A DNA stretch of 64,000 bases from Glacieibacterium arshaanense (GTDB taxonomy: Bacteria; Pseudomonadota; Alphaproteobacteria; Sphingomonadales; Sphingomonadaceae). The DNA is taken from the NCBI RefSeq assembly GCF_004681125.1, contig NZ_SIHO01000001.1, positions 248,001 to 312,000 of the forward strand, written 5' to 3'. This document shows, one piece after another, positions 8,854-16,811 of this stretch (its first letter is position 1; the number at the start of each line of letters is the position of its first letter). Under the pieces are notes generated by a model. It had not been told where the DNA came from and made no database searches. It worked only from the letters and a program-made list of their open reading frames with translations. A program made the translations under genes and the position numbers.

Positions 8854-9282
8854 ATGCCGCTGACTTCAGATGCCGATATCCGGGCGTTGCTCGAAGACGC
8901 GCGTACCATCGCACTGGTGGGCGCGTCGAACCGCCCCGAACGCGACAGTCACGAGGTGATGGGCGTGCTGCTCGACTGGGGCTACCGGGTGATTCCGGTC
9001 AATCCCAACCTCGCCGGCAAGACCATCCACGGCGTGCGTGTGGTTGCCGATATCGCAGGCATCGAGGAGCGCATCGACATCGTCGATATCTTCCGCCGTT
9101 CGGAGGAGGTGCCGGCAATCGTAAACGACGCCATCGCGGCCGGCGCGCGCGCCATCTGGATGCAGCTTGGCGTCATCAACGCCCCCGCCGCTGCCCACGC
9201 CGAAGCCGCCGGCTTGAAGGTCGTGATGAACCGGTGCCCCAAAATCGACCTGCCGCGCCTGCACGTCGCGCGCCTGAAATAG
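8854..9282 (+). CDS. CoA-binding-domain protein (YccU-like)
   Basis: A 142-residue Rossmann-fold protein of the stand-alone succinyl-CoA-synthetase-like CoA-binding family. The motif IALVGASNRPERDSHEVMG and the following WGYRVIPVNPNLAG are typical of the nucleotide-binding end, and VDIFRRSEEVPAIV lies in the second half. The C-terminal VVMNRCPKIDLPR is also family-typical. It is four bases downstream of mrp and so probably in its operon. The biological function of the family is not well defined. Confidence 0.88.
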   Translation: MPLTSDADIRALLEDARTIALVGASNRPERDSHEVMGVLLDWGYRVIPVNPNLAGKTIHGVRVVADIAGIEERIDIVDIFRRSEEVPAIVNDAIAAGARAIWMQLGVINAPAAAHAEAAGLKVVMNRCPKIDLPRLHVARLK

Positions 9283-9284
9283 CC

Positions 9285-9307
9285 GGGTGCAGGGCCAAGG
9301 CCCTGCC
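9285..9307. repeat. Family A repeat, single partial unit (copy A2)
   Basis: GGGTGCAGGGCCAAGGCCCTGCC matches one arm of the family A element but lacks the outer CGCCGGAGGC. It fills the 26-nt gap between two convergent stop codons. Confidence 0.75.
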
Positions 9308-9308
9308 T

Positions 9309-10136
9309 CTATCTGTTCAGCGCCTCGCGCCGCACCGCCGACAGCGCCGCAATCCCCGCGCCTAGCCGCCGCGCAACTTCAGCGTGCAAGGCAGGGGTGG
9401 CGGCCACCAGCCCGTGAACGGTCGGGCTGGCGCGGTTGAACGCCAGCGCGGCGCCGTTGCGGTCGCTGACGGTGCCGCCGGCTTCGGTGAGCAACAGTGC
9501 TGCGGCGGCGATGTCCCATTCGGAAATGCTGCGGCCTTCAAGGAAGGCATCGGCCTCGCCACTGGCGACCTTGGCGATGCGTAGCGCGAGGCTGTTGGGT
9601 TTTTCGACTGCGACGGCATCCCAAGGCTCGGGCCAGAACGGCGCCGTGAGCCCTTGGGGGTCGATCGGCATCGACAGGCCGGCGAGCGCGCTGCGTCCCG
9701 ATACGGCCATCGGGGCGTTGTTTAGCGTCGCGCCGGCGCCCCGCGTGGCGACGAACAATTGGCCGCGGATGGGCGCGGCAAGCGCTCCGAGCACTGCGAC
9801 ACCGTCCTCGACGAGCGCAATCGAAACCGCCCAACCGCTGCGGCCGCGCAGGAAGTCGCGCGTGCCGTCAATTGGGTCGACCACCCAGACACGGCGTCGA
9901 TCACGGCGGGCGGCGTCGTCTGCGGTTTCTTCGGACAGCCAACCATAGTCGGGGCGGGCTTCGATCAGCCGGCGCTTGAGGAAGCTGTCGACGGCGATAT
10001 CGGCGTCGGACACGGGGTTGCCGGGCGACTTGTCCCAGCTGCGGACGTTGCGGTCGAACAGGCTGGCGGCAAGTTCGCCGGCGGTGCGTGCCGCGTCGAC
10101 GAGCAACGCGCGGTCGGCAGCTTGGGTGTCAGGCAC
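9309..10136 (-). CDS. Inositol-monophosphatase-family phosphatase (CysQ/SuhB-like)
   Basis: A 275-residue Mg-dependent phosphatase. The metal-site signatures are clear: LSEETADD, VVDPIDGTRDFLRGR and, near the C-terminus, SEWDIAAAALLLTEAGG. Substrates in the family include inositol phosphates and 3'-phosphoadenosine phosphates; the sequence alone does not decide between SuhB- and CysQ-type use. It starts at a GTG that overlaps the last 8 nt of the upstream pmbA gene, indicating translational coupling. Confidence 0.88.
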   Translation of the reverse strand: MPDTQAADRALLVDAARTAGELAASLFDRNVRSWDKSPGNPVSDADIAVDSFLKRRLIEARPDYGWLSEETADDAARRDRRRVWVVDPIDGTRDFLRGRSGWAVSIALVEDGVAVLGALAAPIRGQLFVATRGAGATLNNAPMAVSGRSALAGLSMPIDPQGLTAPFWPEPWDAVAVEKPNSLALRIAKVASGEADAFLEGRSISEWDIAAAALLLTEAGGTVSDRNGAALAFNRASPTVHGLVAATPALHAEVARRLGAGIAALSAVRREALNR

Positions 10137-11475
10137 CGGCCAGCGTCATGCCGTCGATACGCAAGGTCGGGACATTGGTTGCGTAGCGGAATTCGAGGTC
10201 ATCGGCTGGGACAATGGCGCGGAACATGTCCTTCAGATTGCCGGCGATGGTGACTTCGGCGACCGGCACGGTGAGTTCGCCGTTTTCAATCAGGAAGCCG
10301 CTGGCGCCGCGGCTATAGTCGCCAGTCAGCCCGTTGACGCCCATGCCGATCATTTCGGTGACATAGAGCCCGTATTTGATCGAGCCGATCATGTCAGCGC
10401 GGCTGGTGGTGCCCGCCGCCATGTGGAGGTTGCTGGTACCGGCGCCCGGCGGGCCCGACACGCCGCGCGCGGCATGGCCAGTGGGGGCAAGGCCAAGCTG
10501 GCGTGCCGAAGCCGATTCCATCAGCCAGCCCGTGAGGATGCCGTCGTCGATGATCGCACGCTCGGCGGTCGGCAGGCCCTCGCCGTCGAACGGCTTCGAG
10601 CGCAGCCCGCGCAGCCGGTGCGGCTGGTCGATGATACGGATTCCCGGCGCGAACACCTGGGTGCCCAGTGCATCGAGCAGGAAGCTCGTCTTGCGTGCGA
10701 TAGCGCCGCCGGTGATTGCGCCGATCAGCGCCGACAGCATGCCACCACCAACGCGCGGGTCGAACACCACCGGCAGCGACTGGGTATCGAGCTTGATCGG
10801 GTTGAGGCGCCGCACCGCGCGCGTGCCGGCGCGCAGCCCGATGCTTTCTGGAGTTTCGAGATCGGTCGCGTAGCGGCTGCTGTGATAGGCATAGTCGCGC
10901 TGCATGCCGGTGCCTTCGCCGGCGATTACGCTGGCGGACACGCCGTAGCTGGTGCCGTGATAGCCGCGCGCAAAGCCCGTCGACGTGGCGAGCGCCATGA
11001 CCGCGCGCCCCGAGCTGGCCGAGCCGCCTTCGCTGTTGGTGACGCCGGCAACTGCGCGTGCCGCATCTTCGGCGGCAAGCGCCATGTCCTTGAGCGTTTC
11101 GGCGGAGATTTCGCCGCCGTCGTCGATATCGAGATCGCGCGGGGTGTCGCGCATCAGCAGTTCGGCGGGCGCCAGTCCGGCATAGGCGTCTTCGGGGGCC
11201 TCGCGCGCCATCGCGACAGCGCGTTCGACAGCTTCCTGGAGCGCTTCGACCGACAGGTCCGAACTCGAAACGCTGGCCGAACGCTGGCCAACGAACACCC
11301 GCAACCCGACCTCTTCGCCTTCGGAGCGGCCGATATCTTCGAGCACGCCCATGCGCACGCCGATGCCGGTCGAGCCGTCGCCAACATAGATGGCATCGGC
11401 GCTGTCGGCGCCAAGCCGTTTGGCGGCGGCGAGTGAATGGGTCAGGCGGTCAAGCGCGGCATCAACGGTAAGCAT
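10129..11475 (-). CDS. pmbA: PmbA/TldE metalloprotease subunit
   Basis: A 448-residue member of the TldD/PmbA (U62) family, whose two subunits form a cytosolic protease that degrades unfolded peptides and processes some ribosomal peptides. The chain shows the family features GIGVRMGVLEDIGRSEGEEVGLRVFVG, SVSSSDLS and, near the end, SRGASGFLIENGEL. I do not see a HExxxH zinc motif, as expected for the non-catalytic TldE/PmbA subunit. The TldD partner must be elsewhere in the genome. It is the first gene of a two-gene unit with the phosphatase. Confidence 0.92.
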   Translation of the reverse strand: MLTVDAALDRLTHSLAAAKRLGADSADAIYVGDGSTGIGVRMGVLEDIGRSEGEEVGLRVFVGQRSASVSSSDLSVEALQEAVERAVAMAREAPEDAYAGLAPAELLMRDTPRDLDIDDGGEISAETLKDMALAAEDAARAVAGVTNSEGGSASSGRAVMALATSTGFARGYHGTSYGVSASVIAGEGTGMQRDYAYHSSRYATDLETPESIGLRAGTRAVRRLNPIKLDTQSLPVVFDPRVGGGMLSALIGAITGGAIARKTSFLLDALGTQVFAPGIRIIDQPHRLRGLRSKPFDGEGLPTAERAIIDDGILTGWLMESASARQLGLAPTGHAARGVSGPPGAGTSNLHMAAGTTSRADMIGSIKYGLYVTEMIGMGVNGLTGDYSRGASGFLIENGELTVPVAEVTIAGNLKDMFRAIVPADDLEFRYATNVPTLRIDGMTLAGA

Positions 11476-11531
11476 GCTGCAGACTTAGGCACTCGGACGC
11501 GGTGGCGCTACCCCCGGCGTGCGCGTCGACC

Positions 11532-11996
11532 CTAGAATCCGAAGCTGTCGAGGTCGGGATGGTCATCGGGGCGGCGACCAAGCGGCCATAGGAATTTGCG
11601 GTCGGCCGCTGCAATCGGTGCCTCGTTGATGCTGGCAATGCGGCGCGTCATCAGCCCGTCGGGCGCGAACGCCCAATTCTCGTTGCCATAAGCGCGGAAC
11701 CACTGGCCACTATCGTCATGAAATTCATAGGCAAAGCGCACCGCGATGCGATTGCCCTGGTGCGCCCACAGTGATTTGATCAGCCGGTAGTCATGTTCAC
11801 GCGCCCATTTGCGCGTCAGCAGCGCGACGATTTCAGCGTGGCCACTGACGAACTCGGCACGGTTGCGCCACTGGCAATCGGCCGAATAGGCCTGAACGAC
11901 GCGCGCCGGGTCGCGGCTATTCCAGCCATCTTCGGCGAGCCGGACCTTATCGGCTGCGCTGGCATCGGTGAACGGCGGGAACGGCGGACGCGTCAT
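11532..11996 (-). CDS. DUF1348 SnoaL/NTF2-like protein
   Basis: A 154-residue protein. The sequence [41 protein letters not shown] and the charged C-terminal [18 protein letters not shown] mark it as DUF1348, a nuclear-transport-factor-2-fold family. The fold has a cone-shaped pocket that binds small hydrophobic ligands or acts as an enzyme, but no activity is assigned. GGAG stands 8 nt before the ATG. A family A repeat separates it from the AhpD-like gene upstream on the same strand, so co-transcription is uncertain. Confidence 0.87.
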   Translation of the reverse strand: MTRPPFPPFTDASAADKVRLAEDGWNSRDPARVVQAYSADCQWRNRAEFVSGHAEIVALLTRKWAREHDYRLIKSLWAHQGNRIAVRFAYEFHDDSGQWFRAYGNENWAFAPDGLMTRRIASINEAPIAAADRKFLWPLGRRPDDHPDLDSFGF

Positions 11997-12014
11997 GGCA
12001 GATCTCCAAGAATA

Positions 12015-12090
12015 GAGCCCCCGGCGGGCAGGGCTGAGCGCTGCACCCGATTTTTGGGTGCAGGGGCGAGCCCCTGCCCGCCGGCGGCTC
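12015..12090. repeat. Family A repeat, short inverted pair (copy A3)
   Basis: Two arms (about 12015-12048 and 12055-12090) read CCCCCGGCGGGCAGGGCTGAG... and the near reverse complement, closed by a TTTTT loop. They form a large stem between the AhpD-like gene and the DUF1348 gene. The loop is much shorter than in copies A1, A4, A6 and A8. Confidence 0.85.
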
Positions 12091-12098
12091 TTAAAGCG

Positions 12099-12647
12099 TC
12101 AGGCGGCGAGCGCTTCGACGACAGGGAAGTCGATTTCAGTGCCGAGCACTTCGTTGACATAGTTGGTCAGCGTGTTGAGCGCGACGTGCGCAATAATTTC
12201 GACGATTTCGGCATCGCTGTAGCCGGCGTCGCGCACCGCCTGGACTTCGCCGCCGGCGACGGCGCCGCGGCGGCGGGCGATTGTTGTAGCGAAATTGACC
12301 GCGACCGCAGCACGGGCGTCGGTCGAGCTGCCGTTGCGATTGGCAACGATCTCGGTCGAGTCGAGCTTGGCGAGATTCTTGCCGAGGTAGCTATGCGCGG
12401 CGAGGCAATAGCCGCATTCGTTGATTTCGGCGACCGCAAGGGCAATGCGTTCGCGCGTTGCGGCGGGCAACTTGCCCTTGGCCAGCGCGCCGCTGAGCGA
12501 CAGATAGCCTTCGAGCGCGGCGGGGCTGTTCGATACGATGCGGAACAGGTTGGGGACGCTGCCGAGCTGCTTGTTGACGGCATCGAGCAGCGGGCGCGAC
12601 GCTTCGGGTGCAGCGGCAGTGTCGGCGGGGGTAGGGATGCGTGACAT
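12099..12647 (-). CDS. Carboxymuconolactone-decarboxylase/AhpD-like protein
   Basis: A 182-residue helical protein. The redox pair is visible in INECGYCLAAHSYLGKN (CxxC followed by H), the active-site signature of AhpD-type peroxidase-linked proteins. The ATG at 12647 has AGGAAGGA 6 nt upstream; a start ten codons earlier lacks a site. The region upstream (12648-12784) is unusually A/T-rich and carries a 19-bp perfect palindrome, so this gene probably has its own regulated promoter although it follows the cytochrome P460 gene. A role in peroxide or reactive-nitrogen handling is inference from the family and neighbour. Confidence 0.87.
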   Translation of the reverse strand: MSRIPTPADTAAAPEASRPLLDAVNKQLGSVPNLFRIVSNSPAALEGYLSLSGALAKGKLPAATRERIALAVAEINECGYCLAAHSYLGKNLAKLDSTEIVANRNGSSTDARAAVAVNFATTIARRRGAVAGGEVQAVRDAGYSDAEIVEIIAHVALNTLTNYVNEVLGTEIDFPVVEALAA

Positions 12648-12754
12648 GGTGGTTGTCCTTCCTGGGTGCCGGGCCAAGGGGCAGGATCGCCGCCCGGTCC
12701 GATTGTTATGAAACTTGTTCAGATTGATGATAATTGGTCAATTTTGTAATATAA

Positions 12755-12773
12755 TATTCCATATAATGGAATA
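12755..12773. promoter_or_regulatory. Perfect 8-3-8 palindrome upstream of the AhpD-like gene
   Basis: TATTCCAT-ATA-ATGGAATA is perfectly symmetric and lies in an A/T-rich island 108 bp before the start of the AhpD-like gene. Its half-site ATTCCAT also occurs just before the LysR gene (about 14171-14177). It is a strong candidate binding site for a dimeric regulator; which one is unknown. Confidence 0.6.
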
Positions 12774-12784
12774 ATGACGACGCG

Positions 12785-13390
12785 CTATTTGTTGGCGTCG
12801 AACGTCCCGGCCTTGATCGCGATCGGCTTGGCGGTCGGGTAGAACTGGGTAAAGGTCGTATCGACGGCACCGTGCTGCTGGTGGCAAGAATAGCAGCTGG
12901 CCTTGGCCGGCAGCACCTTGGCGGGCTTGTCGCCGGTGTTGACGAAGAACCCCCAGCCGCCGGGGAAGCGCTTGCTGTCGCGGACATGGACTTCCAGGTC
13001 AAAGCGCTGATCGGTCTGGAAGATGCCCGACTTGTTGATCGAACCGTGGCTTGAACCGACGCGGCCTTCCTTGACGAACACCGTGCCGTCGGGCCAACGC
13101 CCGGTCGCCTTGAACGCCTGCCATGATGTCGGGTCGACAAAGACATTGTCGACCATTTCATGGTCCATGCCCGACGGCGTGTCGCTGTAGTTCATGTTGA
13201 CCCCGGACGTCAGGAATACCCAGTCGCGGTAGTCAAGCGGTGCAACAAGTTCGCCGGCCGCGGTGTAGCGTGCCGCCGGCAGCGCGGTGGCGCTGTGGCC
13301 ATCGGCGCTGATGAACAGTGTGGCGCTGGCCAGCAGCACGGCGGGCACGAGGAATACGGCCTTGGCAAAGCCAGTCGGGGCGAGATGCAT
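12785..13390 (-). CDS. Cytochrome P460-family periplasmic haem protein
   Basis: A 201-residue exported cytochrome. The ATG at 13390 is preferred (GGAG 6 nt upstream); an ATG four codons earlier lacks a site. It opens with a signal peptide (MHLAPTGFAKAVFLVPAVLL, cleavage after the hydrophobic run). The P460-family domain begins near LDYRDWVFLTSGVNMNY and the covalent haem-binding CYSCHQQHG lies near residue 170. Family members oxidise hydroxylamine or bind NO; others are uncharacterised, and the key Lys cross-link of true P460 cannot be judged by eye. It sits between the flavin-split-barrel gene and the AhpD-like gene. Confidence 0.85.
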   Translation of the reverse strand: MHLAPTGFAKAVFLVPAVLLASATLFISADGHSATALPAARYTAAGELVAPLDYRDWVFLTSGVNMNYSDTPSGMDHEMVDNVFVDPTSWQAFKATGRWPDGTVFVKEGRVGSSHGSINKSGIFQTDQRFDLEVHVRDSKRFPGGWGFFVNTGDKPAKVLPAKASCYSCHQQHGAVDTTFTQFYPTAKPIAIKAGTFDANK

Positions 13391-13461
13391 GATTTTCTCC
13401 ATGAGGCGGGGTTACGCGGCAAGCGCTGCCGCGACGTTGCAAGGCTGGTAATGCGGTGACG

Positions 13462-14073
13462 TCAGTGCGGACGCTTGAGGTCACGCAGTTCGGACTCGAG
13501 CACGGCAATACGTGCGTCGCGTTCGGCAAGCGCCGCCGCAACATCGGCTGCGGGGAGTAGCTGCGGGATATGCTGCGGGCAATTGGCATCCCAGGCGGTG
13601 ATTTCGAACAGCATCGCTGCCTCGGTTCGCGCCGTGCTGCCTTCGGGCAGCAGCCGCGCGATCAGCGCCGGATCATCTTCGACAACGCGAATGCGGCCCC
13701 AGATTTTGATGCGGCGCCGGTGCGCATAGTCCATCAGGAAGATATAGGCCTTGGGGTTCTCGCTGAAGTTGCCGGTCGAGACATACTGGCGGTTGCCGCG
13801 CAAATCAGTGAACCCCAGCGTATGCTCATCGATGATCTTCAGGAAGCCGCGCGGGCCGCCGCGGTGCTGGATATAGGGCTGGCCGTCGGCGCTGGCGCTG
13901 CCCAGGTAGAAACTGTCACGTTCGGCGATAAATGCCGCCAGCCGTTCATCGACGCGGTCACCCATTTCCATGCGTTCATAGGCGGCGCGCGAACCTTTGC
14001 GGATCTGCACTGCCTTGATCGCCGGGGTGAAGGCAATATCGATGGCGCGTTGCGCTGTTGCTGGGGTGGTCAT
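13462..14073 (-). CDS. Pyridoxamine-phosphate-oxidase-like flavoprotein
   Basis: A 203-residue split-barrel protein. The core FYLGSASADGQPYIQHRGGPRGFLKIIDEHTLGFTDLRGNRQY is the FMN-binding pattern of PPOX-class oxidoreductases. Downstream come NPKAYIFLMDYAHRRRIKIWGR and a helical C-terminal tail rich in Ala, Glu and Leu. GGAG precedes the ATG by 8 nt. It is the first gene of a leftward group with the P460 and AhpD-like genes and is divergent from the LysR gene, whose product probably controls it. The substrate is unknown. Confidence 0.86.
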   Translation of the reverse strand: MTTPATAQRAIDIAFTPAIKAVQIRKGSRAAYERMEMGDRVDERLAAFIAERDSFYLGSASADGQPYIQHRGGPRGFLKIIDEHTLGFTDLRGNRQYVSTGNFSENPKAYIFLMDYAHRRRIKIWGRIRVVEDDPALIARLLPEGSTARTEAAMLFEITAWDANCPQHIPQLLPAADVAAALAERDARIAVLESELRDLKRPH

Positions 14074-14135
14074 GAGCGGCTCCGAGTACAGCGGGCGGCA
14101 TTGTCAGACCCGCAGCACCCATATCGCTGCTTGGC

Positions 14136-14164
14136 TTGGCAAATATAATAGCGCTAATTGGCAA
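14136..14164. promoter_or_regulatory. Divergent promoter region with paired TTGGCAA repeats
   Basis: Two direct repeats TTGGCAA (14136-14142 and 14158-14164) lie 22 bp apart, two helical turns, and flank TATAATAGCGCTAATT with the 8-bp palindrome TAGCGCTA. The block lies in the 115-bp gap between the divergent flavoprotein and LysR genes, the usual place for a LysR box. Confidence 0.5.
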
Positions 14165-14188
14165 TAGATTATTCCATCAGGAGAAACG

Positions 14189-15088
14189 ATGATGGCGCGC
14201 CTCGAAGCCATGGCGGTGTTTGCGAAGGTTGCCGAAACCGGCGGCTTTGCCGAAGCGGCGCGGCAGCTCAACATGAGTCCGCCGGCGGTGACACGCGCCA
14301 TTGCCGGGCTGGAGGATGCCATCGGCACGCGGCTGCTGACGCGCACAACGCGCTCGGTGCGGCTCACCGAAGCTGGCGCGCGCTATTTCGAGGATTGCCG
14401 CCGCATCCTTGCCGAAGTGGGCGAAGCCGAAGCAGCGGCGGCAGGCGCCTATGCGATGCCGACCGGCACGCTGAGCCTGACGGCGTCGGTGTTGTTCGGA
14501 CAGAACTACATGTTGCCGATTGTCACCGACTACCTCGACCGCAATCCGGCGATGACGGTGCGCGCGCTGTTTGTCGACCGTGTCACCAACATTGTCGAGG
14601 AAGGCATCGACGTCGCGATCCGTATCGGCCATTTGCCCGATTCGAGCCATGCCGCAATCCGCGTCGGTGCGGTACGGCTGGTGGTGTGCGGGGCGCCAGA
14701 TTACTTCGCCGCGCACGGCCTGCCGCAGACGCCGGCCGAACTGACACAGCACAGCATTATTGCCGCGACGAGCGCCTTCGCCGCACTCGACTGGCGCTTC
14801 GGGCAAGACGAAAAGACCGTCGTGACGGTGGTGCCGCGACTGCTGCTCAGCAGCTACGCCGCCGTGACGGCCGCGGCCGAGCATGGCTGGGGATTGGCGC
14901 GGGCGTTGTCGTATCAGGTGGCACCGGCGCTGGCGTCGGGGGCCTTGCAGACGGTGCTGTCGGACTATGAGCCCGCGCCGTTACCGATCCACATCATCCA
15001 TCCCGAAGGTCGGCGCGCCGCCGCCAAAGTGCGCGCCTTCGTTGACCTCGCGGTCGACCGGCTGCGCGCGAACAAATTGATCAACTAG
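14189..15088 (+). CDS. LysR-family transcriptional regulator
   Basis: A 299-residue regulator. The N-terminal winged helix is plain: MARLEAMAVFAKVAETGGFAEAARQLNMSPPAVTRAIAGLEDAIGTRLLTRTTRSVRLTEAG. An effector-binding domain follows to the end. AGGAG stands 6 nt before the ATG. The gene is divergent from the flavoprotein/P460/AhpD-like group, which is its most likely target. Its stop overlaps that of the convergent TetR gene by 8 nt. The inducer cannot be predicted. Confidence 0.93.
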   Translation: MMARLEAMAVFAKVAETGGFAEAARQLNMSPPAVTRAIAGLEDAIGTRLLTRTTRSVRLTEAGARYFEDCRRILAEVGEAEAAAAGAYAMPTGTLSLTASVLFGQNYMLPIVTDYLDRNPAMTVRALFVDRVTNIVEEGIDVAIRIGHLPDSSHAAIRVGAVRLVVCGAPDYFAAHGLPQTPAELTQHSIIAATSAFAALDWRFGQDEKTVVTVVPRLLLSSYAAVTAAAEHGWGLARALSYQVAPALASGALQTVLSDYEPAPLPIHIIHPEGRRAAAKVRAFVDLAVDRLRANKLIN

Positions 15089-15728
15089 GTTGCCGGATGA
15101 CCTCGTGCGCGGCCTGGGCTGCGATACGGTCGGCTTCGTCCTGCGGCAGTCCGAACGCCTTGAGCACCAGCGCGCAGAGCTGCTGCGCGAGCAGGATGGC
15201 AAACTGCGGCGTCGTCGTCGGCGCCAGCACGGCCGCGAGCGCCGCCTCGCCGACGCCTGCAACGAACAATGTCCCGACGTCGCTGGTCGGCAGCGCAAAG
15301 CGCCCGGCAGTCAGGCCTAGCGCGATATCGGCGCGCAAGCCGGCGTGAAGGTCAGTAGCACTTTCGCCCGGCATTGCGGCTGCGGCGCGCAGGCCGCGCG
15401 CCATGATGCGGGCACGTGCGGCGTCGCCAAGCGCGAAATCGACATAGACACAGATGCCGCGCACCAGCCGCAGCGCCGGATCGGTGACACCGGCGTTGGC
15501 GGCATCGACACGTGTTTCGATATCGGCGCGCACGCGGTCGCCAACCGCTGCTGCGAGTGCCGCCTTGTCGGCGAAGTGGTTGTAGAAGCTGCCCTTGGCG
15601 ACGCCGGCGGCATTGACGATGTCATCGACTGCCAGCGCATCGATCGGGCGCTCGGCGAGCAGCGCCGCGCCGGCGGCAAGCAGCGCTTCGCGCGTACGGT
15701 TGCGGCGTGGGGCAGGGGTGGACGGCAT
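15081..15728 (-). CDS. TetR-family repressor of the adjacent aromatic operon (inferred)
   Basis: A 215-residue TetR-type regulator. The helix-turn-helix is in residues ~10-60 (TREALLAAGAALLAERP...VDDIVNAAGVAKGSFYNHFADKAALAAAV). A ligand-binding helical domain with the TetR-C pattern DLHAGLRADIALGL follows. It is divergent from the extradiol dioxygenase operon. A TGAC-N6-GTCA palindrome lies 4 nt before its start codon and a second lies just before the dioxygenase, so it probably represses both itself and the operon until a ligand appears. Confidence 0.92.
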   Translation of the reverse strand: MPSTPAPRRNRTREALLAAGAALLAERPIDALAVDDIVNAAGVAKGSFYNHFADKAALAAAVGDRVRADIETRVDAANAGVTDPALRLVRGICVYVDFALGDAARARIMARGLRAAAAMPGESATDLHAGLRADIALGLTAGRFALPTSDVGTLFVAGVGEAALAAVLAPTTTPQFAILLAQQLCALVLKAFGLPQDEADRIAAQAAHEVIRQPS

Positions 15729-15731
15729 GAA

Positions 15732-15745
15732 TGACTATCCGGTCA
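15732..15745. promoter_or_regulatory. TGAC-N6-GTCA operator candidate at the tetR start
   Basis: TGACTATCCGGTCA, four bases upstream of the tetR start codon. It shares arm sequence and spacing with the site at 15830-15843. Confidence 0.65.
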
Positions 15746-15829
15746 ATTGGACGGCTTGAGCATATCGGCGCTCTGCAAAATCACCAAGAAAAAATAGGAT
15801 TGCGCGAATCGGCATAGCACGCCATAAAC

Positions 15830-15843
15830 TGACTAAATAGTCA
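15830..15843. promoter_or_regulatory. TGAC-N6-GTCA operator candidate at the dioxygenase promoter
   Basis: TGACTAAATAGTCA, a 6-2-6 perfect inverted repeat 17 nt upstream of the dioxygenase start. Binding here would block the ribosome-site-proximal promoter region. Confidence 0.68.
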
Positions 15844-15860
15844 TTTCAGCTTTGGGGAGC

Positions 15861-16790
15861 ATGGAATTGAGCATCATCCGCATCGAAGATATCGCCCATG
15901 TCGGCTTCACCGCGCCCGACCTTGACGCGATGGCAGACTTCCTCGGCGATTTCGGGTTGCAGCCGGCGGGCGGCGACGCCGAAACACGCTACTTTCGCGG
16001 CACCGGAAGCGCGCCGTTCGTGCATCGCACCCGGCGCGGCGCGGCTGGGTTCGCTGCGTTGGGCTTGCGCGCCGAAAGTGTCGCCGACCTCGAAACGCTG
16101 GCCGCGGCCGAAGGTGTGGCGGTCGAGGATTTCGATGCGCCGGGCGATGGCAAGGTTGTGCGGCTGACCGATCCCGATGGCTACACGGTCGAAGTCGTGG
16201 CGGGCCAGAAACCGGCGGCACCGCTGCCGCTCGCAGACGCCGCGCCGGTCAACACAGCGCGCGCCAAAGCTCGGCTGCGCGCCACCAAAACCAGCGCTGC
16301 ACAGCCGGCGACGGTCGTGCGGCTCGGCCATTGCGTGCTGGGCGTCAGCGACTTCCGCGCCAGCGAGGCGTGGTACAAGGCGCGCTTCGGCTTTATCACT
16401 TCGGACGAAATCGCCGTCGCGCCGAATTTTTCGATCGGCGCCTTCATGCGCTGCGACCGTGGCGATACGCCCACCGACCATCACACGCTGTTCTTGCTGC
16501 AGGGACCGGGCGGCGCCGGCTTCAACCATGCGGCGTTCGAAGTCATCGACCTCGACGACCTGATGCACGGGCATGACCATTTGAAGGCTAAGGGCCGCGA
16601 AGCCGATTGGGGCGTCGGGCGCCACATCCTCGGCAGCCAGATTTTCGACTATTGGCGCGACCCCTGGGGCCACACGCTTGAGCACTGGACCGACGGCGAT
16701 CTGTTTACGGCCGCCGACGGCTCGAACATGTCTGATTTGCCGACTTTGATGGGCGTGCAATGGGGCATGAAAATGCCAGCACGCGGCTGA
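15861..16790 (+). CDS. Extradiol (type I, BphC-like) ring-cleavage dioxygenase
   Basis: A 309-residue protein of two VOC repeats that should split a catechol ring next to the hydroxyls. The second repeat carries the Fe(II) ligands: His in VRLGHCVLGVSD, His in DHHTLFLLQG and Glu in HTLEHWTDGD. The substrate signature GFNHAAFEVIDLDDLM lies between them. The start is uncertain: GGGGAG abuts the ATG at 15861, and a TTG two codons on has better spacing (7 nt). It is the first gene of a three-gene operon with a hydrolase and a flavin hydroxylase, and its promoter holds a TetR-type palindrome. The substrate is not determined. Confidence 0.88.
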   Translation: MELSIIRIEDIAHVGFTAPDLDAMADFLGDFGLQPAGGDAETRYFRGTGSAPFVHRTRRGAAGFAALGLRAESVADLETLAAAEGVAVEDFDAPGDGKVVRLTDPDGYTVEVVAGQKPAAPLPLADAAPVNTARAKARLRATKTSAAQPATVVRLGHCVLGVSDFRASEAWYKARFGFITSDEIAVAPNFSIGAFMRCDRGDTPTDHHTLFLLQGPGGAGFNHAAFEVIDLDDLMHGHDHLKAKGREADWGVGRHILGSQIFDYWRDPWGHTLEHWTDGDLFTAADGSNMSDLPTLMGVQWGMKMPARG

Positions 16791-16811
16791 ACGACAACAG
16801 GGGAGAAAACC

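Noticed and set aside
15852-15860. TTG start giving MGSMEL for the extradiol dioxygenase
   Set aside because: The TTG overlaps the likely ribosome-binding GGGGAG; the similar MGSMEL at the glycosyltransferase start is coincidence.
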